A stretch of DNA of 64,000 nucleotides from JBBSEX01 sp038239345 (lineage in GTDB: Bacteria; Acidobacteriota; Terriglobia; Bryobacterales; Bryobacteraceae). Numbering within the stretch: position 1 is the first letter of the stretch; each line of letters starts with the position of its first letter. The notes beneath the pieces were generated by a model. It searched no databases and had not been told where the DNA came from. It worked only from the letters and a program-made list of their open reading frames with translations. Made by a program: the position numbers and the translations under genes. The DNA lies in assembly GCA_038239345.1 (NCBI GenBank), contig JBBSEX010000001.1, forward strand, positions 62,001 to 126,000, in the 5' to 3' direction. Positions 8,202 to 16,454 of the stretch are shown in pieces.

Positions 8202-9431
8202 ATGGGGACCAATGCGAGCGGGATAACCAGTCTATCGGAATCGCCCGTTAAGGCCAGCGGGAAGGTAGCCATCAGGATCCTCGCGTCGATCAGCTTTTGC
8301 CACCTGCTGAACGATATGGTGCAGTCCCTAATACCGGCCATCTACCCGATTCTCAAGGCGTCCTTCCGCCTCGATTTCGGCCAAATCGGGCTCATCACCC
8401 TCACCTATCAATTGACGGCGTCGCTCCTCCAACCACTCATCGGCTTGTACACGGACAAGCGGCCACAACCCTACTCCTTGCCGGCGGGGATGGGATTTAC
8501 CTTCATCGGCATGCTTGCCATGTCCATCGCTCCGAACTTCGGCACAATTCTTCTGGCCGCGGCTCTGGTTGGAATCGGCTCGGCCGTCTTTCATCCGGAA
8601 TCGTCGCGAGTCGCTCGATTATCCTCGGGTGGACAGCACGGCTTGGCGCAATCGATTTTTCAGGTAGGCGGCAACGCCGGTTCCTCGCTTGGTCCACTAC
8701 TGGCGGCGTTCATCGTGCTGCCCCGTGGACAATCGAGCATCGCCTGGTTCTCTCTTGCGGCCTTATTGGCGATGGCTCTTCTGACGAACGTCGGAATCTG
8801 GTACAAGCATCACATCGCCGTCAAAGCGAAGACGGCATCCATTCCCATCCAAACGTTATCCACGAGGAAGATCGCCATCGCGATTTCCATTCTTATCGCG
8901 CTGATCTTTTCTAAATATTTCTACCTCGCAAGCTTGACCAGTTACTACACTTTTTACCTGATCGGAAAGTTTCACGTCACGGTGCAGAGCGCCCAGTTGC
9001 ACCTCTTCGTGTTTCTTGGGGCCGTGGCCGCGGGCACTATCATCGGCGGCCCAATCGGTGATCGTATCGGCCGCAAATATGTCATCTGGTGCTCCATCCT
9101 CGGCGTTCTGCCTTTCACGCTGCTGCTGCCCTACGCGAATCTGTTTTGGACGGGAGTACTCAGCGTCATCATCGGTTTGATTCTGGCGTCGGCCTTTTCG
9201 GCGATTCTGGTTTACGCCCAGGAGCTTGTTCCTGGCCGGGTAGGCATGATCTCCGGCCTGTTTTTTGGCTTCGCGTTCGGAATGGGTGGCGTCGGCGCGG
9301 CACTGCTCGGCGAACTTGCGGATCACACCAGCGTGGAATTCGTGTACAAGGTTTGCGCCTTTCTGCCGCTGATTGGCCTGTTAACCGGACTCCTGCCCAA
9401 TCTCGACAAGAAAGAACGGGCTAGCGCTTAA
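8202..9431 (+). CDS. MFS exporter, fosmidomycin-resistance (Fsr) type
   Basis: A 409-residue major facilitator with about 12 transmembrane helices, placed in the inner membrane. The N-terminal pattern SFCHLLNDMVQSLIPAIYPILK, the motif LYTDKRPQPYSLPAGM after helix 2 and VGIGSAVFHPESSRVARL in helix 4-5 match the Fsr family, which pumps out fosmidomycin and related compounds. A longer reading from TTG at 8175 exists. The ATG at 8202 is preferred because it follows an extended -10 element. The 3' end overlaps the convergent kinase gene by 11 bases. The natural substrate is unknown. Confidence 0.88.
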   Translation: MGTNASGITSLSESPVKASGKVAIRILASISFCHLLNDMVQSLIPAIYPILKASFRLDFGQIGLITLTYQLTASLLQPLIGLYTDKRPQPYSLPAGMGFTFIGMLAMSIAPNFGTILLAAALVGIGSAVFHPESSRVARLSSGGQHGLAQSIFQVGGNAGSSLGPLLAAFIVLPRGQSSIAWFSLAALLAMALLTNVGIWYKHHIAVKAKTASIPIQTLSTRKIAIAISILIALIFSKYFYLASLTSYYTFYLIGKFHVTVQSAQLHLFVFLGAVAAGTIIGGPIGDRIGRKYVIWCSILGVLPFTLLLPYANLFWTGVLSVIIGLILASAFSAILVYAQELVPGRVGMISGLFFGFAFGMGGVGAALLGELADHTSVEFVYKVCAFLPLIGLLTGLLPNLDKKERASA

Positions 9432-12099
9432 CCGGCTGTTTGCGCTGGACCGCGATTTCCCGCAGTTGCAGTTCAAGGGTCTGCACTTGCCGCGTTCGCG
9501 CCCCGCCCACTGTCTTCCGCGCTTCCACCAGCAGTGTCTGAATCACTCGCTCGGCGCCATCCAGTTGGTGATTGGCCATCAGCGCCATTCCGTACACTTC
9601 CAGAATCAATGGATTATCGGGGCTTAAGGCGATTGCCTGTTTCATCAAGCTAAGCGCCTCTCGCGGATCGCGAAGTTGCTGGTCGTGGGCCATCAGCAGG
9701 AAGCCGGCGGTTTCGCGAAGATGAACCGCCGCCGGATGTTGCACTACGCACAGCGCGCGCAGGCGGTCGATTGCATCTTTCCCGGACGCCTTGGCTTGTT
9801 CCCGATCGCCCAGGTCGTACAGCAGATCGCTAATCCGCCGCGCAAGATCGGCACGCAGGAAAGCGACGTTCGGATTCGGCCCACTTTTTAGGATGATGTC
9901 ATGCAGTGCCGCCGCTTTCCGGAACTGCTCCACCGCTTCCCGGTTGCGCTTCGCATAGCCATAAACAATTCCTTTGCCGCGATAACAAGCCGTCAGATCG
10001 TACAGCGCGCGCCGGTCTTCGGGGTCGGCGTCGGCGAAACGTTGTTGAATCGCCAAGCCACGATCCATCGCCTTCTGGGCATCGTCGAAACGATCCAGTT
10101 GACCATACGCCCAGCCAATATTTTGATAAATGTTCGACAGTGCCTTTTGAACCAGCGCGTTGTTCCGTTCGTTTGCCGGAAGCGAATCGAGCGCTGTAAT
10201 CGCTTGCTCCTCCAGCTTTACAGCTTGCGCGGGATTGGTCGATGTGAAACTCAGCGCCCGGCGGTCATACATCTGGGCGATAGCGCGGTGGATCAGAAGA
10301 TTGTTCGGATCACGGCGGCGGGCCTCCTCGTAAGCATCCGTGGCTTGCCGGTAATAACCGCTGCTTCGGTCTAAGCCTCCCACCACACCGCCTTCCTGCT
10401 GGGCCTGCTGGCCTTCTGCCGCCAGCGCGTTTCCCAGATGAAAATAAGAAAGTGCTTCCCCGGGATCGCGTCGAATTACCTCTCGAATCGCGGCGATTCC
10501 CGCTTCGATGCGCTGCGTCGATTCCGCCGTCTTGCCACGAAAACCCTCAAGCAATCCTAAATTTAATTGCAGTAGGGCGTAGGTTTTCCGCCCCTCGTTT
10601 CCACGTGAATCGGCCGCTAGCGCAAGACCCTTCTCATACGCTGTCTTCGCATCCTCCGTCAGCCCCAGGTTCGATACGAAGGGATTGCCCGATACATCGC
10701 CGAGCCGCAAATAACCCTCGGCAAGTTCCTCGCGCAAGGTGGCATCCCGCTCGGATTCGTGAGCCAACGAATCCAGATAAGTAGTCGTTCTCTTCACCAG
10801 CTCCTGGCGTATTTTCGTCGTGCCGGCGATCGCGCTTAGCTGATCATGAAGATCGAACAACTGATACCGGGCCACTTCCCGTACTTGCTGAAATCGACGT
10901 TCGGCGGTGCGCTTTTGCCAATACGTACTCACCGTACCCACGGCCACGGCCAACAGCAGAGCGGTTGCCGCCGCCACTCCCCAGCGGTTCCGTCCGATGA
11001 ACTTCTTCGCCCAATACCCGAGACTTGCGGGACGCGCCTGAATCGGATTGTTGCTGAGGTAAGCCTGAATATCTTCGGAGAAGGCGTCCACACTGGCGTA
11101 ACGGTCTGGTGGGTCGTCGCGCAGAGACTTAGCAGCTATCAACCGCAGGTCGCCGCTGAGTAGGCGCTTTAATTCGGCTTCCGCCATGCTTCGCGCGGCG
11201 CTCGCGCCCGGAGCCAAGGTCTGCCCCAAAGGTTCCGCTGGGGTGTTCCCGGTGACGCGATTGAAGTCCGCCATTCCGGTGTCGCGGCTACCGAAAGGCC
11301 AAGCGCCCGTCAGCAGTTCATGTAACACGATGCCCAGCGAATAGACGTCGCTGAGCGTTGTTACCGGAAGTGTACGAAGTTGTTCTGGACTCGCGTAGCG
11401 CGGCGTAAGCAGCGCCGTTCCGGGCAACGTGAACGATTCCGGATTGCTCAATAACCTCGCCGTGCCAAAATCCAGCAGTTTCACTTGGCCGTACCGATCC
11501 ACCAATATATTGGACGGCTTCAAATCTCGATGGACGATCAGGTTGCGGTGTGCGTAGGAGACCGCCAAACACACCTGGCGGAACAACAGGAGACGATCGC
11601 GCACACCTAGATTTCGGCGATCGCAGTGCAAGTCCAGGGGCAGCCCATCGACATATTCCATCACCAGATAGGCCTCGCCGTCAGCTGTCACTCCACCATC
11701 CAGGAGCCGCGTTATGTTTGGGTGGTTTAGCTGCGCCAGTAGCTGACGCTCGGCCCGAAATCGCGCTTGAAAGTCGGCATCGGCGAATTGGGGAAGCAGG
11801 ACCTTAATCGCGACTATTTGCTCAAACTGTCCATCCGACCGCTGCGCGCGATACACGGCGCCATTGCCTCCGCGTCCCAGCAGGCCGTCTGTCTGGTAGG
11901 GTCCGAACTGGCGGGTAGCTTTCGACTGCGTCTCTTCGTACGCGTCGCATTCATCGACGGCGGCGAGCATCAATCGTAGTTCGCGCGACGTTTCTTCGTC
12001 GGACCCTTGATCTTCTAAAAACTGCTCGCGTCTCTGGGAGTCCAGGCCCGCAGCCTGGTCGAATAGCACTTGTAGCCGTCGGAACTGTTCGGGAGTCAT
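9421..12099 (-). CDS. Ser/Thr protein kinase with transmembrane helix and TPR sensor region
   Basis: An 892-residue PknB-like kinase. After a 65-residue helical leader typical of acidobacterial kinases (MTPEQFRRLQVLFDQAAGL), the kinase domain has the Gly loop LLGRGGNGAVY, Lys99 in VAIKV, the catalytic loop HRDLKPSN, DFG in LLDFGTARLL and SPEQL in place of APE, so it should be active. A transmembrane helix lies near residues 372-392 (VAAATALLLAVAVGTVSTYW). The remaining 490 residues are tetratricopeptide-type helical repeats on the other side of the membrane. Such kinases often sit next to an ECF sigma factor of the type found at 14107-14703. Here the two are separated by two other genes. Confidence 0.95.
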   Translation of the reverse strand: MTPEQFRRLQVLFDQAAGLDSQRREQFLEDQGSDEETSRELRLMLAAVDECDAYEETQSKATRQFGPYQTDGLLGRGGNGAVYRAQRSDGQFEQIVAIKVLLPQFADADFQARFRAERQLLAQLNHPNITRLLDGGVTADGEAYLVMEYVDGLPLDLHCDRRNLGVRDRLLLFRQVCLAVSYAHRNLIVHRDLKPSNILVDRYGQVKLLDFGTARLLSNPESFTLPGTALLTPRYASPEQLRTLPVTTLSDVYSLGIVLHELLTGAWPFGSRDTGMADFNRVTGNTPAEPLGQTLAPGASAARSMAEAELKRLLSGDLRLIAAKSLRDDPPDRYASVDAFSEDIQAYLSNNPIQARPASLGYWAKKFIGRNRWGVAAATALLLAVAVGTVSTYWQKRTAERRFQQVREVARYQLFDLHDQLSAIAGTTKIRQELVKRTTTYLDSLAHESERDATLREELAEGYLRLGDVSGNPFVSNLGLTEDAKTAYEKGLALAADSRGNEGRKTYALLQLNLGLLEGFRGKTAESTQRIEAGIAAIREVIRRDPGEALSYFHLGNALAAEGQQAQQEGGVVGGLDRSSGYYRQATDAYEEARRRDPNNLLIHRAIAQMYDRRALSFTSTNPAQAVKLEEQAITALDSLPANERNNALVQKALSNIYQNIGWAYGQLDRFDDAQKAMDRGLAIQQRFADADPEDRRALYDLTACYRGKGIVYGYAKRNREAVEQFRKAAALHDIILKSGPNPNVAFLRADLARRISDLLYDLGDREQAKASGKDAIDRLRALCVVQHPAAVHLRETAGFLLMAHDQQLRDPREALSLMKQAIALSPDNPLILEVYGMALMANHQLDGAERVIQTLLVEARKTVGGARTRQVQTLELQLREIAVQRKQPVKR

Positions 12100-12210
12100 C
12101 CTTGCTTCGCGGATACCGTCACGCCATTATCGATGCCCAACCGCTGACAGTCAAATTGCTTCTTGAAGATGCTGAGGCAATAGCCCGGCCGATTCCGCTG
12201 TACAGGCTGT

Positions 12211-13668
12211 ATGCGCTTGACACTTCTTAGCTTGGTTTTGATATCCATGGCGCCGGGCTCCTCTAACCAATGGCAGCAGCATCGCGATCCCGCGGGATTT
12301 GACGTCGAGCTGCCATCCGGATGGAAGGTGGAGACGGCGGCAAAAGGCTTCGTCGTGATCTCCAGTTCCAACGGCCGATCATTTGCCCAGGTGATTCCAT
12401 TGCTGAATCGCCAGCAGGCTTGCGCCGATGTCATCGAGGCTTCGTTTCGCGTTTCTTCAAAGCGCTTTCCCGACGCTAAGATCGTCGCCATTCGCCCAAC
12501 TGGCAATGGGCATTCCGCCATCGGCGAAATTACGTTTGAAGGAGGATCTTCCAAGGCTGCGATCCTATGCTCGGAGACAGGGCCGCGATCCGGCATGATT
12601 TTCACCACCGCCGCCCCCGTACAAACGTACGCGTCGGAAAAAACCAGGCTGATTCGCATTTTGGCTTCGTTCCGTTATAGCGGTGGCCAAGCGCAGTCAA
12701 ATGCCACCTCCGCTGATTCCAATGTCCGCTTCGTCCGCTGGTCAGACCCGCGTGAGAATGCGTTCTCCGCCCAAATTCCCGAAGGCTGGCGCGCCACCGG
12801 CGGCACGATGCGATATACAAATCTGGAAATCGGTTCGGGGTTTCGGGTCACGTCGCCTGACCAGCAAATGATCGTGATCTTGAACGATCCTCGGCTGCGC
12901 ACAGGGATGACGCCCTTTCCCGGCGCACGAGTTGGTTCCCCCGCCTACGGTGGAGGACTCTTTCTGCCTTACATGACGGGGTTGGCCTTTGCCGACGCCT
13001 ACCTGCGCCAGTATGTTTTGCCGGAGGCGGGTCTCCAATTAAGCCAGGTGGTGCAACGCCGGGAGCGGCCCGACCTTTCCGCCACGATGGACCAGGAGAG
13101 CGCCCGCTACAACGCCAATCCGGCCGGGCCGCCGCGCAACAAGCATGGAGAAATCGTGTTCACGGCTACCCGTGGAGGCCAAAACTTTTCCGGTTATTTG
13201 CTTTGCTCCACCGTCTTCAACCCCTCACCAGTGGGCATGGGAGCAGCTGGCGGAGCTATCTGGAAAGCTTCCGTTCTAGGCTATATCGCACCGGAAACGA
13301 AGATAAACTCTGCCATGAAAATAGTCGCTCATATCATCGCCTCCCAGGAAGTGAACATGCAATGGGTGCAGAGTACCCAGCAAGCGGGGATGGACACCCA
13401 ACGAATCGCCCACGATGCCGCCGTGAAAGCGGGCGAGACCATCACCTCCAGCTATTGGGCTCGGCAGGCTTCGCAAGATCGTGTTTCCGATTCTCGCTCC
13501 GATGCCATGCGCGGGCAGGTCCGCTTGAACGACGGGCAGGGAAGCCAGTACACCGCCCCCAGTGGGAAAAACTATTATTATCTCGACGAACAAAATGGCC
13601 GCGTGATCGGTACCGACTCCGCTGCGCAGCCATCGATTAATGTCAGGCAGTTGGAAGTTGTACAGTAG
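12211..13668 (+). CDS. Secreted protein of unknown function
   Basis: A 485-residue protein that I do not recognise. It begins with a short signal peptide (RLTLLSLVLISMAPGSS). Two similar modules follow, each starting with a sentence-like beta pattern (RDPAGFDVELPSGWKVE near residue 26 and RWSDPRENAFSAQIPEGWRATGG near 177), which resembles PsbP/DUF1795-type domains where a Gly-Trp follows a Pro. The C-terminal 120 residues are polar, with a helix and a QGSQYTAPSGKNYYYLD segment. It is probably periplasmic. It lies between the kinase (divergent) and an NHL fragment (convergent). An antisense frame over its 5' half is a shadow. Confidence 0.8.
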   Translation: MRLTLLSLVLISMAPGSSNQWQQHRDPAGFDVELPSGWKVETAAKGFVVISSSNGRSFAQVIPLLNRQQACADVIEASFRVSSKRFPDAKIVAIRPTGNGHSAIGEITFEGGSSKAAILCSETGPRSGMIFTTAAPVQTYASEKTRLIRILASFRYSGGQAQSNATSADSNVRFVRWSDPRENAFSAQIPEGWRATGGTMRYTNLEIGSGFRVTSPDQQMIVILNDPRLRTGMTPFPGARVGSPAYGGGLFLPYMTGLAFADAYLRQYVLPEAGLQLSQVVQRRERPDLSATMDQESARYNANPAGPPRNKHGEIVFTATRGGQNFSGYLLCSTVFNPSPVGMGAAGGAIWKASVLGYIAPETKINSAMKIVAHIIASQEVNMQWVQSTQQAGMDTQRIAHDAAVKAGETITSSYWARQASQDRVSDSRSDAMRGQVRLNDGQGSQYTAPSGKNYYYLDEQNGRVIGTDSAAQPSINVRQLEVVQ

Positions 13669-13684
13669 TTCGCGGCCTACTCCA

Positions 13685-14089
13685 TCAGCGCCAGCGCTCT
13701 AAAAATTTCCCACTTGGCGAGAGTTTTACAATCGCTAAACCGTCGGGAGAGTATATGTTTCTGCGTTGGTCGATAGCCACCCCTCCAGGGCCTTCGGTAA
13801 ATAGAGCGCTGCCACCGAACATAACGAGCAACCGTCCGGACGAGTCGAATTTTTGTATCCTGTGAAGTTTATCGTCGGCGACATTCAAGATTCGAAAGCG
13901 AGTCTTGTGATCGGTGTCGGTGATATACGCGTTGCCCGCGGCATCGAACACGATGTTGTCAGGACCGTAGAAACAGAGCTCACAGGGGGAATTCCCGGCG
14001 GATCGATCCTGCGCCATCGATTGGTGTCCGGCGAAAAAGATCGATAAAGCAACCAGACTGTTCAGAGCTAAAAACCAATGCGAATTCAT
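13685..14089 (-). CDS. Short secreted NHL-repeat protein, probably truncated
   Basis: A 134-residue protein with a signal peptide (WFLALNSLVALSIFFAGHQSMA) and two to three NHL-type beta-propeller repeats: PDNIVFDAAGNAYITDTD, IQKFDSSGRLLVMFGG and PGGVAIDQRRNIYSPDGL. Complete NHL proteins need about six repeats, so this gene either forms part of an oligomer or is a remnant cut off at its 3' end. It ends 17 bases from the convergent secreted-protein gene and sits 18 bases behind the ECF sigma factor, probably in the same transcript. Function is unknown. Confidence 0.65.
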   Translation of the reverse strand: MNSHWFLALNSLVALSIFFAGHQSMAQDRSAGNSPCELCFYGPDNIVFDAAGNAYITDTDHKTRFRILNVADDKLHRIQKFDSSGRLLVMFGGSALFTEGPGGVAIDQRRNIYSPDGLAIVKLSPSGKFLERWR

Positions 14090-14106
14090 AAATAAAATTT
14101 CTTAAA

Positions 14107-14703
14107 TCACACAGCTGGGATTGGCATTGCCGGTCCACCACGCAAACGATGCAGTAACCACGAACGGACAAACTTCATTTCCCGATCGACGGTCGCCTTC
14201 GATGAATCCAACAGCTCCGCAGCCTCTTCCGCCGTACATCCCAGGAAGTAGCGCATCTCCACTAGACGTGCCTTTTGCGCGTCGAGTTGTTCCAATTCCT
14301 GCAGCGCGAGTTCCAGATCCATCAGACGATCGTCAGTCTCGATAAACCACGGCAGGTCCGGCGTCAGCATCAGGCGTACAGTATTTCCGCCGCGCTTCTG
14401 CGCTCGATTGGCTCTTGAGTAATCGATCAAAATCATCCGCATCAGCTTAGCCGCAAACGCGAAGAAATGCGCCCGATCGTTCAAATCCGGTCTCTTTTGA
14501 TGGATCAGGCGAAGATATAACTCGTTCACTAACGCGGTCGCTTCCAGCGTGTGGCCAGGCCGGTCCTGGCGCAGATAGGAGACCGCAATATTGTGCAGCG
14601 TCCTATGGACAATGGGAATAAGACGCTCCAATGCATCCTGGTTTCCGCTCTTCCATTGCTCCAGAAGAACGGTGACATCCCCGATAGGGTCCGCTTCCGC
14701 CAC
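14107..14703 (-). CDS. ECF sigma factor, TIGR02999 (Sig-70_X6) type
   Basis: A 198-residue RNA polymerase sigma factor. The region-2 signature is seen in HRTLHNIAVSYLRQDRPGHT, EATALVNELYLRLIHQKRPD and FFAFAAKLMRMILIDYSR. Region 4 lies at EMRYFLGCTAEEAAELLDSSKATVDRE. The phrase NELYLRL with MRRILVDYAR-like residues is typical of the family that accompanies Ser/Thr kinases in Acidobacteria and Planctomycetes. The start is GTG at 14703, 6 bases after the oxidoreductase stop, so it is co-transcribed with the upstream genes. No anti-sigma gene is adjacent; phosphorylation by a kinase such as that at 9421-12099 is a possible control. Confidence 0.93.
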   Translation of the reverse strand: MAEADPIGDVTVLLEQWKSGNQDALERLIPIVHRTLHNIAVSYLRQDRPGHTLEATALVNELYLRLIHQKRPDLNDRAHFFAFAAKLMRMILIDYSRANRAQKRGGNTVRLMLTPDLPWFIETDDRLMDLELALQELEQLDAQKARLVEMRYFLGCTAEEAAELLDSSKATVDREMKFVRSWLLHRLRGGPAMPIPAV

Positions 14704-14709
14704 TGGAAA

Positions 14710-15795
14710 TTAGGGTAGCACTGGAATCCATTCGCGTCCGGCGACGGATCGTTCGGCGGCATCGATAACACGCTGCACCTCAACTGCGTCCGTGAAATTC
14801 GGGTGATGGGGCTGGCCTTTGTCCAACGAATCCAGAAAGTCTCCCAACGTGGCGATGAACGTGTGTTCATAGCCGATGATGTGGCCCGGCTTCCAGAAGT
14901 TCGTCGAGTACGGCTGGTCGGGCCCGGTGACCAGAAGACTGCGTATGCCTTGCAAGTTCGGCGCTTCGGTGGCGTCGAAGAATTCCAGCCGGTTGAGGTC
15001 CTCCAGATTGAAGCCGGCCATCCCCTTGGCGCCGTGAATCTGGAACGCATTATAATTTCGCCGGCCAACTGCGTAGCGCGTCGCTTCAAACGATCCGACG
15101 CTGCCATTCAAAAACTTCGCCAGCACAAACGTCGCGTCGTCCACTGTACGTCCCGGCACGAACGTGTGGCTCATGGCGCATAGTTCGCGAATCGGCCCAT
15201 TCAAATACATCGCAGTATCCAGGGAGTGCGACATCAAGTCCCCTAAAACGCCCGACCCGGCGGCAGCTTTATCCAGCTTCCAACCGGGAGGCCGCGTGGG
15301 ATCATTGCCCCACTCCTGCAGGTACGTCGCCCGATAATGGAACACCTGTCCGATGCGTCCTTCTTCTACCAATCGATGGGCGAACGCGATAGCGGGCACT
15401 CGCCGATAATTAAACCAAACCAGGGTCGGCACGTTCTTCGCGGCTTCCGCCATCTGCTCCGCTTCCACCAGCGAGGTGGCCAGCGGTTTCTCGCAAAGGA
15501 CCATCTTTCCCGCCTTCGCGGCGGCGATCGCGATTGGTGCGTGCAATACATTCGGCACACAAATATCCACCGCGTCGATATCGGGGCGCTCCACTACGGC
15601 CCTCCAGTCGTCGGCGATTTCTTCCCAGCCCCAGCGCGCGGCCATCGTTTCCAGACTCTTCCGATTGCGTCCGCAAATTACCTTTAAACGCGGCTTCGTC
15701 TTCACATCGAAGAAGTGATTCACCTGGCAATAGGCGTTGGAATGTGCCTTGCCCATGAATCCCTGGCCGATCAGCGCGATGTTCAGTGATTTCAT
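14710..15795 (-). CDS. Gfo/Idh/MocA family oxidoreductase
   Basis: A 361-residue NAD(P)-dependent sugar or inositol dehydrogenase-like enzyme. The Rossmann motif is ALIGQGFMGKAHSNAY at residues 8-23, and the cofactor/substrate region EKPLATSLVEAEQM contains the conserved EKP. A C-terminal alpha/beta substrate domain follows, with GSGVLGDLMSHSLDTA holding the usual Asp and His. There is no signal peptide, so it acts in the cytoplasm. It overlaps tsaB by four bases (ATGA), indicating translational coupling. The glycosidase-like gene in the same operon suggests a role in breaking down a modified sugar. The substrate cannot be told from sequence alone. Confidence 0.92.
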   Translation of the reverse strand: MKSLNIALIGQGFMGKAHSNAYCQVNHFFDVKTKPRLKVICGRNRKSLETMAARWGWEEIADDWRAVVERPDIDAVDICVPNVLHAPIAIAAAKAGKMVLCEKPLATSLVEAEQMAEAAKNVPTLVWFNYRRVPAIAFAHRLVEEGRIGQVFHYRATYLQEWGNDPTRPPGWKLDKAAAGSGVLGDLMSHSLDTAMYLNGPIRELCAMSHTFVPGRTVDDATFVLAKFLNGSVGSFEATRYAVGRRNYNAFQIHGAKGMAGFNLEDLNRLEFFDATEAPNLQGIRSLLVTGPDQPYSTNFWKPGHIIGYEHTFIATLGDFLDSLDKGQPHHPNFTDAVEVQRVIDAAERSVAGREWIPVLP

Positions 15796-16454
15796 TTGTC
15801 CTTCCAGAATAGTTCGGCATCGGAGCGGCGCACATAGTTCGCGTCAATCAATGCTGGATCCTGCGCCAATCCGTGCTGCCAGCGATTCCATGCAATTCTT
15901 CCGATTGCCGTCGCCAGTGTGCGCGGGACTTCGGTAGTAAAGTGTGCCGCTGTTAGATCCGTGCGAAACGGCGCAAAATCGAATGCCAGAATTTCTACAT
16001 CGCCTGCCGGTAATTCATGCAAATACGTCCCGAATTTCACCACGCGCTCAGGCATTACAATTTGCAGCGCTGCGTCGTAGACAGCCGCGTAAACATCTCC
16101 CCGCCGGGCGTCCAAAATCGCAGCGCGCAACGGGCGGCTTCCCAAACTTGCCAGCGCTTCCAGATTCGACACCGCGATCAAGGGACGTCCTAGAGTCTCG
16201 GCCAGACCCTTCGCCGCCGCTAATGCTACCCGTACTCCGGTGAAGGATCCGGGTCCTGCGCACGTGGCAAAACAATCGATTTGGGAAACTAGAACTCCGC
16301 TGCCCGAAAGCATTTCCCCGATTCGGTCAAACAAAATTTCGCCGATCCCCTGCACGGCCTGGAGAGGCATCTCAGCGAGTGTCGTATCGCCGTCCAGCAA
16401 CGCAATGCTTCCCGATTCCCCCGCGGTATCGATCGCCAAAATCTTCCCGGCCAT
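15792..16454 (-). CDS. tsaB: tRNA threonylcarbamoyladenosine biosynthesis protein TsaB
   Basis: A 220-residue ASKHA-fold protein, the partner of TsaD in making the t6A modification at position 37 of ANN-decoding tRNAs. The N-terminus ILAIDTAGESGSIALLDGD and the segment TCAGPGSFTGVRVALAAAKG are the TsaB signatures. Length is normal. The ATG overlaps the TAA of the upstream glycosidase-like gene (TAATG), and its own stop overlaps the next start (ATGA). An essential housekeeping gene is therefore embedded in an operon for carbohydrate-related proteins and a sigma factor, which is unusual. Confidence 0.95.
   Translation of the reverse strand: MAGKILAIDTAGESGSIALLDGDTTLAEMPLQAVQGIGEILFDRIGEMLSGSGVLVSQIDCFATCAGPGSFTGVRVALAAAKGLAETLGRPLIAVSNLEALASLGSRPLRAAILDARRGDVYAAVYDAALQIVMPERVVKFGTYLHELPAGDVEILAFDFAPFRTDLTAAHFTTEVPRTLATAIGRIAWNRWQHGLAQDPALIDANYVRRSDAELFWKDK

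Noticed and set aside
12096..12659. 187-residue minus-strand frame upstream of the Ser/Thr kinase
   Set aside because: It is antisense to the signal peptide and first module of the secreted protein at 12211-13668, has no recognisable domain, and its composition is that of a shadow frame.
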